The notes below the pieces were generated by a model. That model was not told the origin of the DNA, ran no database searches, and saw only the letters and a program-made list of their open reading frames with translations. Made by a program: the position numbers and the translations under genes. A stretch of DNA of 35,970 nucleotides from Firm-13 sp964617375 (GTDB taxonomy: Bacteria; Bacillota; Clostridia; Saccharofermentanales; Saccharofermentanaceae): the NCBI GenBank assembly GCA_964617375.1, contig CAZTXQ010000030.1, positions 1 through 35,970 of the forward strand, given 5' to 3'. Of this stretch, positions 8,263 through 15,563 are shown in pieces. Position 1 is the first letter of the stretch. Each line of letters begins with the position of its first letter.

Positions 8263-9108
8263 CTACAGAATGACCCCGGCATGCCTGGTTGCATGACAGC
8301 TCATATTGACGGCAACCGGCAATCCGGCGATATGGGTCGGATAGGTATTGATGTGAACCGCCAGCGCGGTTGTCCGGCCTCCGAGTCCGGCCGGACCTAT
8401 ATTCATGTCGTTTATCGCCGCGAGAAGCTCATCTTCGAGTCTTGCGATATGTTCTTTGGGACTCTTTTCGCCGACGGGACGAAGGAGCGCCAGCTTAGCC
8501 ATACGGGCGGCCATATCCATCGTGCCGCCGATTCCTACGCCCAGAATAATAGGCGGGCACGGATTGGGGCCCGCCTTCTTTACGGTCGCGAGAATCGCGG
8601 CCTTAACGCCCTCAATACCCTGTGCGGGTACAAGCATTGTAAGACTGCTCATATTTTCGCTGCCGAAGCCTTTCGGTGCGACTGTAATCTCCACGCGGTC
8701 ACCCGGAACCAAATCCCAAAGGATCACGGCCGGTGTATTGTCTCCGGTATTGGTTCTTAAGAGTGGATCGGCGACTACGGAGGCTCTCAGATACCCTTCC
8801 GTGTAGCCCTTGGAAACGCCCCTGTTTATAGCCTCCTCCACACTTCCGCCCGTGAAGTGGACATCCTGGCCGATTCTTATATATACGACGGCCATACCCG
8901 TATCCTGGCAGATCGGCATTTCTTTTTCTCTGGCAAGCTCGGCATTCAATAGAAGTTCGTCAAGAATCGCCTTGGGACGCTCGTCCGTCTCGGCGGCCCG
9001 CATATCCTTAAGCCGTGCCAGGATATCCGATCCAAGTTCGGTATTGGCCTTTATACAGAGTGCCGCCACGCTGTCCGTGACATCTCTGACATCGATTTCC
9101 CGCATCAT
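8263..9108 (-). CDS. fumA: Fe-S hydro-lyase alpha subunit (fumarate hydratase class I, N-terminal type)
   Basis: This 281-residue protein is the iron-sulfur subunit of a two-subunit class I fumarate hydratase. Three conserved cysteine regions that hold the 4Fe-4S cluster are seen: ALCIKANTEL, ICQDTGMAVVYI and GPNPCPPIILGVGIGG. The segments RTNTGDNTPAVI and MNIGPAGLGGRTTALAVHIN are also typical. Two start codons are adjacent (9108 and 9105); the GGAG site is four and seven bases away respectively, so 9105 is slightly favoured. The beta subunit follows directly. In anaerobes this enzyme serves fumarate-malate interconversion. Tartrate dehydratase alpha is the main alternative reading. Confidence 0.9.
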   Translation of the reverse strand: MMREIDVRDVTDSVAALCIKANTELGSDILARLKDMRAAETDERPKAILDELLLNAELAREKEMPICQDTGMAVVYIRIGQDVHFTGGSVEEAINRGVSKGYTEGYLRASVVADPLLRTNTGDNTPAVILWDLVPGDRVEITVAPKGFGSENMSSLTMLVPAQGIEGVKAAILATVKKAGPNPCPPIILGVGIGGTMDMAARMAKLALLRPVGEKSPKEHIARLEDELLAAINDMNIGPAGLGGRTTALAVHINTYPTHIAGLPVAVNMSCHATRHAGVIL

Positions 9109-9165
9109 GTTTCTCCCTTATCTATTCTCCGTAATCGCCGCTCGCGGCCTGGTGAATCAGGTTAT

Positions 9166-9194
9166 ATTCTACTATGCAAAAGTCTTTTCGTGAA
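9166..9194 (-). promoter_or_regulatory. Candidate promoter for the hydratase subunit genes
   Basis: On the minus strand TTCACG (9194-9189) is followed after 17 bases by TAGAAT (9171-9166), matching consensus at four and five of six positions. It lies about 60 bases before the alpha subunit start in an otherwise empty region. Pattern match only. Confidence 0.45.
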
Positions 9195-9240
9195 GTAAAA
9201 TGATTGCTGTGATTTGTTATAAATGAGAAACGGATTTTCG

Positions 9241-9260
9241 GGTCCGAACGGTTCGGTACC
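9241..9260. repeat. Palindrome upstream of the HU promoter
   Basis: CCGAAC and GTTCGG flank a single central G (9244-9256), and outer GGT/TACC extend the symmetry with one unpaired base. It is centred about 32 bases upstream of the HU -35 box and lies between two divergent genes. It has operator-like symmetry; no known regulator motif is recognised. Confidence 0.5.
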
Positions 9261-9281
9261 GCAGAAAATCACACAGAAGGC

Positions 9282-9311
9282 TTGACATCACGTGCACTTA
9301 CATATCATAAT
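9282..9311 (+). promoter_or_regulatory. Promoter of the HU gene
   Basis: A perfect TTGACA (9282-9287) is followed after 18 bases by CATAAT (9306-9311), a five-of-six match. The start codon of HU is about 38 bases further on, with a GGAGG site between. This fits a strong housekeeping sigma-A promoter. Confidence 0.8.
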
Positions 9312-9348
9312 AGCCATTGTGAATACCGCCTGAAGGAGGCAATATATT

Positions 9349-9624
9349 ATGAACAAGACTGATTTAATCGATGCCGTCGCACAAAAGGCTGACTTGACCA
9401 AGAAGGAATCCGAAGCTGCAATCAACGCTACTCTCGAAGCTATTTCCGAGGCTCTTGCCAACGAAGAGAAGGTAGTGCTGGTCGGATTTGGTTCTTTTGA
9501 GACCAAGGCCCGCGCTGCCCGTAAGGGTCGCATTCCCAAGACAAAAGAAGTCATTAATATCCCCGCTTCGAAGGCTCCTGTCTTCAAAGCAGGTAAAGCA
9601 ATGAGAGACCGCGTAAACAAGTAA
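9349..9624 (+). CDS. hup: HU-family DNA-binding protein
   Basis: This 91-residue protein is a typical HU/IHF-family nucleoid protein. It begins MNKTDLIDAVAQKADLTKKE, has the dimer-forming helices, the conserved VLVGFGSFETKARAARKGRIP beta-saddle region and the DNA-arm residues NIPASKAPVFKAGKAMRD. Length and order match bacterial HU exactly. It has its own strong promoter, a GGAGG ribosome site and a terminator 30 bases after the stop, so it is a single-gene unit. HU binds and bends DNA without strict sequence preference and compacts the chromosome. Confidence 0.97.
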   Translation: MNKTDLIDAVAQKADLTKKESEAAINATLEAISEALANEEKVVLVGFGSFETKARAARKGRIPKTKEVINIPASKAPVFKAGKAMRDRVNK

Positions 9625-9651
9625 TTTTATCTGCCGTAATTGTGCACGATA

Positions 9652-9687
9652 GACAGTCACAAAGCATTTGCTGTGGCTGTCTTTTTT
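9652..9687 (+). terminator. Terminator of the HU gene
   Basis: GACAGTCACA (9652-9661) pairs with TGTGGCTGTC (9672-9681) with a single G-T wobble, and six T follow. This is a standard intrinsic terminator. Confidence 0.9.
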
Positions 9688-9717
9688 ATGCGAAAACACG
9701 TAAGAGGCAAGAATACG

Positions 9718-10326
9718 TCAGCCCGATGTCTGAAAGGAGTAGAGACTTAAGTCATACTTCTCCACGAGCCGGGAAGCCACTTCGTCATGCAGATGCTGGA
9801 GAATATGAACATTCCGCAAGCCCTCCTGATAGAGGGTAATACGGCCGAATGCATAGCGCAGATTCCGCTCCACCTGAGACGGACTTATCCCGAATTCCTT
9901 CCCGGCCAGCGGATACAGCCGTTTGGATACGACCGTCATCAGGGTCGGATCGCGAAGGCTCTGGATCAGGATGTACCGGACAATCCGCGTACCCAGAAGT
10001 CCCCTGTCAAGCTCATAGCGCTTCAGAATCTCTTCTACCGTCTCGAGTACGCATGTGTTGGAGAGCGAAGAGTATTCCAGCTTCCTGTTCGCTTCCGACG
10101 TAATATGATTCACGGCTGCTCTGACTCCCGATCTCGCATCGACCATATAATGCAGCCTTCCGGCCGTATCCGATATGCCGATATACCCCCTGTTCTTCAT
10201 CAGGGAATTGATGTTGTCGAGAATCATGCGGTCGCTGCACACGACATAGAAGCCAACCTCCTCATCGGGAGACAGGCTGTAGCCAAAAGATGATTGTTTC
10301 TTGATGCCCTTTGTATCCGCGTTCAT
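9718..10326 (-). CDS. Spo0A C-terminal-domain protein without a canonical receiver
   Basis: This 202-residue protein ends in a domain (about 95-180) that resembles the DNA-binding domain of the sporulation regulator Spo0A. The best segment is RLYPLAGKEFGISPSQVERN followed by LRYAFGR, compared with the Spo0A pattern of LYP-x-x-A-x-x-F and S-x-VER-x-x-R. The N-terminal part (about 20-80: GFYVVCSDRMILDNINSLMK) looks like the first strand and helix of a receiver. However, the acidic pocket, a clear phospho-Asp and the Lys are not recognisable, and the region is too short for a whole receiver. The start at 10326 has CCTCC on the plus strand (GGAGG) seven bases away. It is the last gene of the ligA run, 116 bases after the previous one. 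It may be a phosphorylation-independent relative of Spo0A; target genes are unknown. Confidence 0.8.
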   Translation of the reverse strand: MNADTKGIKKQSSFGYSLSPDEEVGFYVVCSDRMILDNINSLMKNRGYIGISDTAGRLHYMVDARSGVRAAVNHITSEANRKLEYSSLSNTCVLETVEEILKRYELDRGLLGTRIVRYILIQSLRDPTLMTVVSKRLYPLAGKEFGISPSQVERNLRYAFGRITLYQEGLRNVHILQHLHDEVASRLVEKYDLSLYSFQTSG

Positions 10327-10442
10327 ATTCGATCCTCCGATAACAAGGGTGACGGAATAATCCCATTTTGACACCGTCTTCGTATCGGATCAATATGATA
10401 TATGCGAAAGATGAATATACAAATGAACTTTCGGCGGCATAT

Positions 10443-10838
10443 TTACTCTGCTGCCGGGCTCAATGAGTAGGCATAATGTGCGTTCGGCGTATACAGGATC
10501 ACAAGAGTGTCGCCTTTTTGCGGTTCAAACATAAACGGATTGTAGTAATAGGTCTTGTTATCCATCGTAACGGAGTGGTTCAGGAACCCGATCGATTCCA
10601 CAACACCGGTCTCGGTCTGGTAATTATTCTTAATGACAGTGACGCTGTCAAGGATGCGCGGAATCGAAAAAGTGATGACCTGATAAAGAAAAATCAGAAC
10701 AACAACGACCGGCAGAAGGAAATAGATTCCGCGTTTATTACTGCGTTTCCGGTTCTTCTCCGACAGAAAAAGAAGAAGCATGAGAAGGCCAAAGGAAATT
10801 GCGGCGTGCAGGATCAGATTAATAAAGAAATATACCAA
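10443..10838 (-). CDS. Hypothetical membrane protein with two helices
   Basis: I do not recognise a family for this 131-residue protein. It has two hydrophobic helices near 2-25 and 41-60, separated by a strongly basic loop (SEKNRKRSNKRG). A soluble domain of about 70 residues follows, with short predicted strands (VVESIGFLNHSVTM, TYYYNPFMF, GDTLVILYT). The basic loop suggests it faces the cytoplasm, so both ends would be outside. The tail has the feel of a small beta-barrel or SH3/OB-like fold, but that is only an impression. It lies 38 bases after the 5-formyl-THF cyclo-ligase gene and upstream of the Spo0A_C gene on the same strand. Confidence 0.75.
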   Translation of the reverse strand: MVYFFINLILHAAISFGLLMLLLFLSEKNRKRSNKRGIYFLLPVVVVLIFLYQVITFSIPRILDSVTVIKNNYQTETGVVESIGFLNHSVTMDNKTYYYNPFMFEPQKGDTLVILYTPNAHYAYSLSPAAE

Positions 10839-10876
10839 ATCTCATTCCTCCCGTTAATCGATAAACCTGTCTTACA

Positions 10877-11518
10877 TTATCCGTCCGCATGGCAAGCCGT
10901 GTCAAACGAATCCGTGAAAAATGTCCGTAATATCCCGGACGGCGTAATCACATAGTCTGCCCTCTGATCCGAAGGCGTCTGCGGAATGCGGTCGAGGAGC
11001 TGGAAATCATATCCCGTTCCGATCAGGAGCGGCAGCTCCTCCCGCTTTGCTCCGGACAAGTAACGGTCATAGTAACCCTTGCCGTATCCGATCCGCCCGC
11101 CTTCTCTGTCAAATGCAAGTCCCGGCAGGCACATGATACGAATGTCCTGCCGCGGTACCCTGCGCGCATCCGAAGAAGGTTCACAGATACCGAAAGAACC
11201 GCGTACAAAGGCGGTATCCCGAAAAATCTCGGAAAACACAAGATTATCTCCCTCGACTCTCGGCAAAACGATTCTGAAGCCCCTTGCAGCAAGAAGTTCC
11301 GTGCTTGACAGAAGATCCGGCTCTCTTCGAATCGGCGAATACAGCGCGATTACCGGTGAATCACCGGGCGCCTGTTTTACGGTGTCGAGGGATAGAATTC
11401 TTTCGATGATTTTATGGCCGGCTTCCCTCGCCTCGGATTCGGAAAGGACCGACCGTTCGGCAGCCATACGACGCCTGATGTCATCCTTTTCCGGAATTCC
11501 GCGATTGTCAGCCGACAT
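10877..11518 (-). CDS. 5-formyltetrahydrofolate cyclo-ligase
   Basis: This protein of about 213 residues belongs to the 5-formyl-THF cyclo-ligase family, which uses ATP to convert 5-formyl-THF into 5,10-methenyl-THF and so returns folate to the one-carbon pool. Typical elements are the N-terminal basic helix IRRRMAAERS, the VIALYSPIRREPD segment, the folate-site LPGLAFDREGGRIGYGKGYYD and the C-terminal GTGYDFQLLDRIPQTPSDQR. The ATG at 11518 overlaps the last 11 bases of ligA. A GTG at 11527 in the same frame would add three residues, but the GGTGA-like ribosome site fits the ATG better. The overlap implies coupled translation with ligA. Confidence 0.93.
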   Translation of the reverse strand: MSADNRGIPEKDDIRRRMAAERSVLSESEAREAGHKIIERILSLDTVKQAPGDSPVIALYSPIRREPDLLSSTELLAARGFRIVLPRVEGDNLVFSEIFRDTAFVRGSFGICEPSSDARRVPRQDIRIMCLPGLAFDREGGRIGYGKGYYDRYLSGAKREELPLLIGTGYDFQLLDRIPQTPSDQRADYVITPSGILRTFFTDSFDTACHADG

Positions 11519-13541
11519 CTTTATCACCGTTACTTGTCATGTTAAGGAAGTCTTCTTCGCTTAAGACGGCAACGCCCAATTGACCCGCCTTGGTCAGCTT
11601 GCTTCCGGCATCTTCTCCGGCCAGCACGTAATCGGTCTTCTTCGACACGGAAGATGAGACCTTGCCGCCGTGCGAAAGAATCATCAAGGAGGCCTGATCA
11701 CGGGTCAGCGAAGGAAGTGTTCCGGTCAGTACGAACGTCTTTCCCTGAAGAAGATTATCAACCGGCACACTGCCGCCTCCGCCATCAAAGCGGACGCCGT
11801 GCGCTTCGAGCTCGGCGAGAAGATGATGTGTCTGTTCCTGCGCAAAAAAATCCACGACGGACTGTGCGGTCACGAGGCCAAAATCCGGAAGAGAGGCAAG
11901 CGTAAAAAGATCCGCCTTCTCAATATCACTCAGGGACTTATAGTTGGCCGCGAGCGTCCTCGCTGCGACGACACCGATATTCCGGATGCCGAGAGCCACA
12001 AGAAGCCGGTCCAGCGAACAGGATTTGGCCTTCTCAATGGAATTGAGAAGATTTGCAACCGATTTTTCGCGCAAACCTTTAATAGCTAAAAGCTCAGATT
12101 TCTTATCCTTAAGAGAAAAAAGATCCGCGACACCACTGATCAGTTTCTTTTCGAGCAGTACTTCGATGACAGCAGGGCCCATCCCGTCGATCTGAAGGGC
12201 ATCCTTTGAGATGAAGTGGATAATATGCCGGAACAGCTGCGCGGGACAGTCTGCGCCCGTACAGCGGCTCGCTGCCTCGCCTTCCTCGCGAACGACTGGA
12301 GCGCCGCAAACGGGACATGTCACGGGCATCACAAAGGGAGTGCTCTCAGGAGGCCTTTTATCGGGAACGCTTGCGATGACCGCGGGAATTACGTCACCGG
12401 CCTTCTGCAGGATGATGGTATCTCCTTCGCGGATATCCTTTTCGCGGATATAGTCTTCGTTATTGAGGGTGGCGCGCGATACGTTGCTGCCCGCAATGTG
12501 CACGGGCTCCAGGATCGCAACGGGCGTAAGCTTGCCGGTACGGCCGACCTGTATGTCGATCTTCCGTAAAATGGTCTCTTTCTGTTCGGGCGGATACTTA
12601 AATGCGATCGCCCAGCGGGGAACCTTGCTGGTTTGCCCCAGATACTTTCTCAAATCGATTCCGTTCAGCTTTACGACGGCGCCGTCGATGCCGTACGCAA
12701 GGCTTCCTCTGGATTCTCCGATATCCGTTATCGCCTGCCAGACCTCTTCTCCGGTCCGGCACACGACAAAGCCGGGACTCGCCATAAACCCCTGGTCCGC
12801 GAGGAACCGGAGAGATTCGGCATGTGTCGCAATCTCTTTTCCGCGGATCTCCTGAATGTTAAAAACAAAAATCGACAAATCGCGCGAGGCGGTTATTTCG
12901 GGATCAAGCTGCCGTAAAGACCCGGCCGCGGCATTTCTGGGGTTGGAAAAAACTTTATCTTTATTCATCTCGGCCAGCTCGTTAATCTTGAGAAAAGATT
13001 CGACCGGCATATATACTTCGCCCCTGACCTCCAGATAGGCGACCGACGGATCTTTAAGTTTCTGGGGAAGATTCCGGATCTTCTTAACGTTCGGGGTGAT
13101 GTCTTCGCCGATCGTTCCGTCTCCTCTTGTCGAGCCGCGAACCAGAATGCCGTTCTCGTATTCGACCGACACGGAAAGTCCGTCAATCTTCTTTTCGACG
13201 ACAAAATCCGGTTCTTCCGTCACGCCGGAAGCCCGCAGAGTTTCTCTGACCCGTTCGACAAAATCGCAGATTTCACTCTCGGAGAAAGCGTTGGCAAGGC
13301 TTTGCATCACGTTCTTGTGTGTTATCTTGCCGAAGCGCTCCTGTGCTTTTCCGCCGACGATCCGGGTCGGTGAATCCGGCGCCGCATACATCGGAAACTC
13401 TTTTTCGAGATCGATCAGTTCGCGCATCATCGCGTCATACTCGAAATCGGAAATCTCCGGAGCGTCATTATCATAATAGAGCTGGCTGTGATACCGGATT
13501 GTATCGCTTAACTCCTGTATGCGCTTCCATGCGTCATCCAT
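11508..13541 (-). CDS. ligA: NAD-dependent DNA ligase LigA
   Basis: This 677-residue protein is the bacterial NAD-dependent ligase that seals nicks in replication and repair. All domains are present in order: the NAD-binding Ia domain at the N-terminus (IRYHSQLYYDNDAPEISD), the nucleotidyltransferase domain with the adenylated Lys118 in EKKIDGLSV, and the OB fold. Then come the four-cysteine zinc finger (CPVCGAPV, then CTGADCPAQ), helix-hairpin-helix repeats (AIKGLREKS, ALGIRNIGVVAA) and a C-terminal BRCT domain (LQGKTFVLTGTLPSLTRDQA). The length is standard. An AGGAG site is seven bases upstream. It lies in a minus-strand run after a PC4-like protein and a membrane protein, and its 3' end overlaps the cyclo-ligase gene. 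Confidence 0.98.
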   Translation of the reverse strand: MDDAWKRIQELSDTIRYHSQLYYDNDAPEISDFEYDAMMRELIDLEKEFPMYAAPDSPTRIVGGKAQERFGKITHKNVMQSLANAFSESEICDFVERVRETLRASGVTEEPDFVVEKKIDGLSVSVEYENGILVRGSTRGDGTIGEDITPNVKKIRNLPQKLKDPSVAYLEVRGEVYMPVESFLKINELAEMNKDKVFSNPRNAAAGSLRQLDPEITASRDLSIFVFNIQEIRGKEIATHAESLRFLADQGFMASPGFVVCRTGEEVWQAITDIGESRGSLAYGIDGAVVKLNGIDLRKYLGQTSKVPRWAIAFKYPPEQKETILRKIDIQVGRTGKLTPVAILEPVHIAGSNVSRATLNNEDYIREKDIREGDTIILQKAGDVIPAVIASVPDKRPPESTPFVMPVTCPVCGAPVVREEGEAASRCTGADCPAQLFRHIIHFISKDALQIDGMGPAVIEVLLEKKLISGVADLFSLKDKKSELLAIKGLREKSVANLLNSIEKAKSCSLDRLLVALGIRNIGVVAARTLAANYKSLSDIEKADLFTLASLPDFGLVTAQSVVDFFAQEQTHHLLAELEAHGVRFDGGGGSVPVDNLLQGKTFVLTGTLPSLTRDQASLMILSHGGKVSSSVSKKTDYVLAGEDAGSKLTKAGQLGVAVLSEEDFLNMTSNGDKDVG

Positions 13542-13583
13542 CTTTGTTCTCCTTTAAATTCGTCATATGGATGGTACCAGGGA

Positions 13584-14213
13584 TCAGCTCTTCTTACGGT
13601 TTCTGGAAAGATATACAACCGGAATCAGTAAAAGAGCAAACAGGAAAAGACTCCAGATCAGCATCGGCACCGAAAACAGATTGCCGATTCGAGTTGCGAT
13701 GCTTACCTCCGGAACCGTAAAAAGTGCCGATAAGAGAGTCGGCGACGCGTGAACCGTAACGAAGAGCGGCGTAAGAACCAGTTCAAAAAACAAAAGCACC
13801 GGTATCGAAAAAATATACGCGTCGGCCAGCCAGAGACTGGCCTTGTCGGCCTGAAGGATCAGAAATAAAAGTGCCAGAGCAAGTCCGATGGTAACCGTAA
13901 AGGATACCGTATCAAAGGACTTCGTTCTCAGGCAGGTGAGCAGGTAATTCAGCATACTGAGGAGCGCACAGATGCCCGCCATATAGCGGGCGAATTTCTT
14001 CGCGCTCAATACTAAAAGAACCACCGTGCAGATGATTAGAATCAATGCAAGGATGAATCCGGATGCGACCGCCGGCGCATGCAAAGAATCCGCGATCCAG
14101 ATAAACAGATCACGGAACGCGTATGCGAAATAGCGGAACGGTCCGGTTAATATATTCCCCCATAAAAGGAGAAGGACGATCGATACGATGAGAGCGCGAG
14201 TTCCACTCTTCAA
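13584..14213 (-). CDS. Polytopic membrane protein of unknown function
   Basis: I do not recognise this 209-residue protein. It has about six hydrophobic segments (near 7-28, 47-70, 76-95, 101-122, 132-155 and 182-203) and very few conserved-looking polar residues inside them. It starts with a short basic tail and ends with YLSRNRKKS, so the C-terminus is probably cytoplasmic. The start is a TTG at 14213 with GGAGG seven bases upstream, which is convincing. It lies 18 bases after the YdbC-like gene and 42 bases before ligA on the same strand, so it is probably co-transcribed with them. Confidence 0.8.
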   Translation of the reverse strand: MKSGTRALIVSIVLLLLWGNILTGPFRYFAYAFRDLFIWIADSLHAPAVASGFILALILIICTVVLLVLSAKKFARYMAGICALLSMLNYLLTCLRTKSFDTVSFTVTIGLALALLFLILQADKASLWLADAYIFSIPVLLFFELVLTPLFVTVHASPTLLSALFTVPEVSIATRIGNLFSVPMLIWSLFLFALLLIPVVYLSRNRKKS

Positions 14214-14231
14214 AATAATCCCTCCGGATAA

Positions 14232-14474
14232 TCAGCCTTCGATTTCAAACGGATCATAGTCGGAAAGGAGTTCCTTGAGAACGGCTACTTCTTCCCCGTT
14301 CAGCGAAAGACCTTTTCCGGCCTTCTCATGGTTCGGCGCCCAGTCACGGATATCGAGCTTGGGTGCGCCGCCGTTCCAGCTGACCAGATTGACCTCGCGG
14401 TTCCAGCCGGACTTACTGGTAGACAGAACACCGATTTCCTTTACAACTTCGGATGTGATTTCTCCCTTAGGCAT
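14232..14474 (-). CDS. YdbC/PC4-like single-stranded DNA-binding protein
   Basis: This 80-residue protein resembles the bacterial YdbC family, which has the fold of the eukaryotic transcription coactivator PC4 and binds single-stranded DNA. Typical pieces are IGVLSTSKSGWNREVNLVSW, NGGAPKLDIRDWAP and the final helix EVAVLKELL. I place the start at 14474, where GGAGG lies seven bases upstream. A longer reading from 14555 would add 27 residues that lack a ribosome site. It is the first gene of a minus-strand run leading to ligA, which fits a DNA-maintenance role, although direct function in bacteria is not well established. Confidence 0.85.
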   Translation of the reverse strand: MPKGEITSEVVKEIGVLSTSKSGWNREVNLVSWNGGAPKLDIRDWAPNHEKAGKGLSLNGEEVAVLKELLSDYDPFEIEG

Positions 14475-14622
14475 ACATATTCCTCCGTAATATCTAAAAT
14501 TCATTCTGATCCGGAACGTTCGTCCGGCGGCCGAAAAAACGCCGTCAATTGACACAAATCAAACAATGCCTCATGATTATAGCACACATCTGTCACCGAA
14601 TGGACCTTACACTCCGCCAAAA

Positions 14623-14628
14623 AGGAGG
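14623..14628 (+). promoter_or_regulatory. Ribosome binding site deciding a TTG start
   Basis: AGGAGG at 14623-14628 lies ten bases before a TTG at 14639. No ATG in the same frame has comparable spacing, so the phosphoesterase should begin at the TTG. Confidence 0.65.
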
Positions 14629-14638
14629 TATCGCACCC

Positions 14639-15493
14639 TTGAATCAAACCCTGTTTATGATCCTTGTGATTTCTCTTTCGTGCCTTATCGCCTTATGTAT
14701 CGGACTTCTTATACGTGCACTTATTGAGCCGCATCTCCTTGATACGGATTTTGCGACGCTGCCTGCCTCCGGCGGATGCGCGAACACTGGAGAGTCCTCT
14801 TCTCTTAAGGTCTGTTTCTTCTCCGATCTTCATGCCGCGCTCTGCTTCATCCCCGAAGATAAGCTGATAGACGCAATTTTCTCCTCTCCTTGTGATGCAA
14901 TCCTGTTCGGAGGCGACGTCTGCAACAAGGGAAAAGCGACCGAGGCCGGCTTAAAGCGCCTTTCCGGGATCGCCGCCCGTGCGGAAAAGCTTCACATCCC
15001 CTGCTATGCAATACGCGGAAACCATGATCTTCGCATCAGCCGCGAGCAATATCTTGCTTCCGGATTTACGCTGCTCGAAAACGAGAGTGTTTCCCTTCAT
15101 ACGCCAGCAGGCCGGGAGTATCTTCTGATCGGGCTCGATGACTCCGGAAAGAAGAACCGCGTATGGCCCGAAATCCGGATCGCAAATCCGGCGGAACATC
15201 CGGTCGAAAGAAGAATTCTTCTGGTGCATAATCCCGAATACATAAATGCCGTTAAGAGCCGCGAGTACCGTTATCAGCTTTCCGGACACTTCCACGGAGG
15301 CCAGATCTATCTGCCGTTTAATCTGGAATACCGCCTCTTAAGAACCGAATCTCTCGCGCGTGAAGGCATCCGGCGCGGTGTTTTTGAGAAGGACGGGATA
15401 TCCGGATACATCTCGCGGGGCATCGGCTGTGTCGTCTTCCCATTACGGCTTTTTTCGCGCCCCCAGATCACGCATATCACTTTCCCGGAATAA
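14639..15493 (+). CDS. Membrane-anchored metallophosphoesterase
   Basis: This protein of about 284 residues has an N-terminal membrane helix (FMILVISLSCLIALCIGLLI) followed by a calcineurin-like metallophosphoesterase domain. The metal-binding motifs appear in order: FFSDLHAAL (D-x-H), LFGGDVCNKG (GD), IRGNHDLR (GNHD), LLVHNPEY (H) and SGHFHGGQIYLP (GH-x-H). This arrangement is like YkuE and related enzymes, which cleave phosphodiester or pyrophosphate bonds at the membrane; the substrate is unknown. The start is a TTG at 14639 placed by an AGGAGG site. An ATG at 14549 in the same frame is less likely because its ribosome site is poor. It is a single-gene unit between divergent and convergent neighbours. 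Confidence 0.9.
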   Translation: MNQTLFMILVISLSCLIALCIGLLIRALIEPHLLDTDFATLPASGGCANTGESSSLKVCFFSDLHAALCFIPEDKLIDAIFSSPCDAILFGGDVCNKGKATEAGLKRLSGIAARAEKLHIPCYAIRGNHDLRISREQYLASGFTLLENESVSLHTPAGREYLLIGLDDSGKKNRVWPEIRIANPAEHPVERRILLVHNPEYINAVKSREYRYQLSGHFHGGQIYLPFNLEYRLLRTESLAREGIRRGVFEKDGISGYISRGIGCVVFPLRLFSRPQITHITFPE

Positions 15494-15530
15494 AAAAACG
15501 GGGCTGTCTTTCAGTTAAGAGACAGCCCCG
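15492..15530 (-). terminator. Terminator of glycogen phosphorylase
   Basis: CGGGGCTGTCT (15499-15509) pairs perfectly with AGACAGCCCCG (15520-15530). On the minus strand the stem is followed by seven T (15498-15492), so it ends glgP transcription. The T-run touches the stop codon region of the phosphoesterase. On the plus strand there is no T-run. Confidence 0.9.
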
Positions 15531-15563
15531 CCAAAATACGTTATGGATCATCCGGGTATGGAA

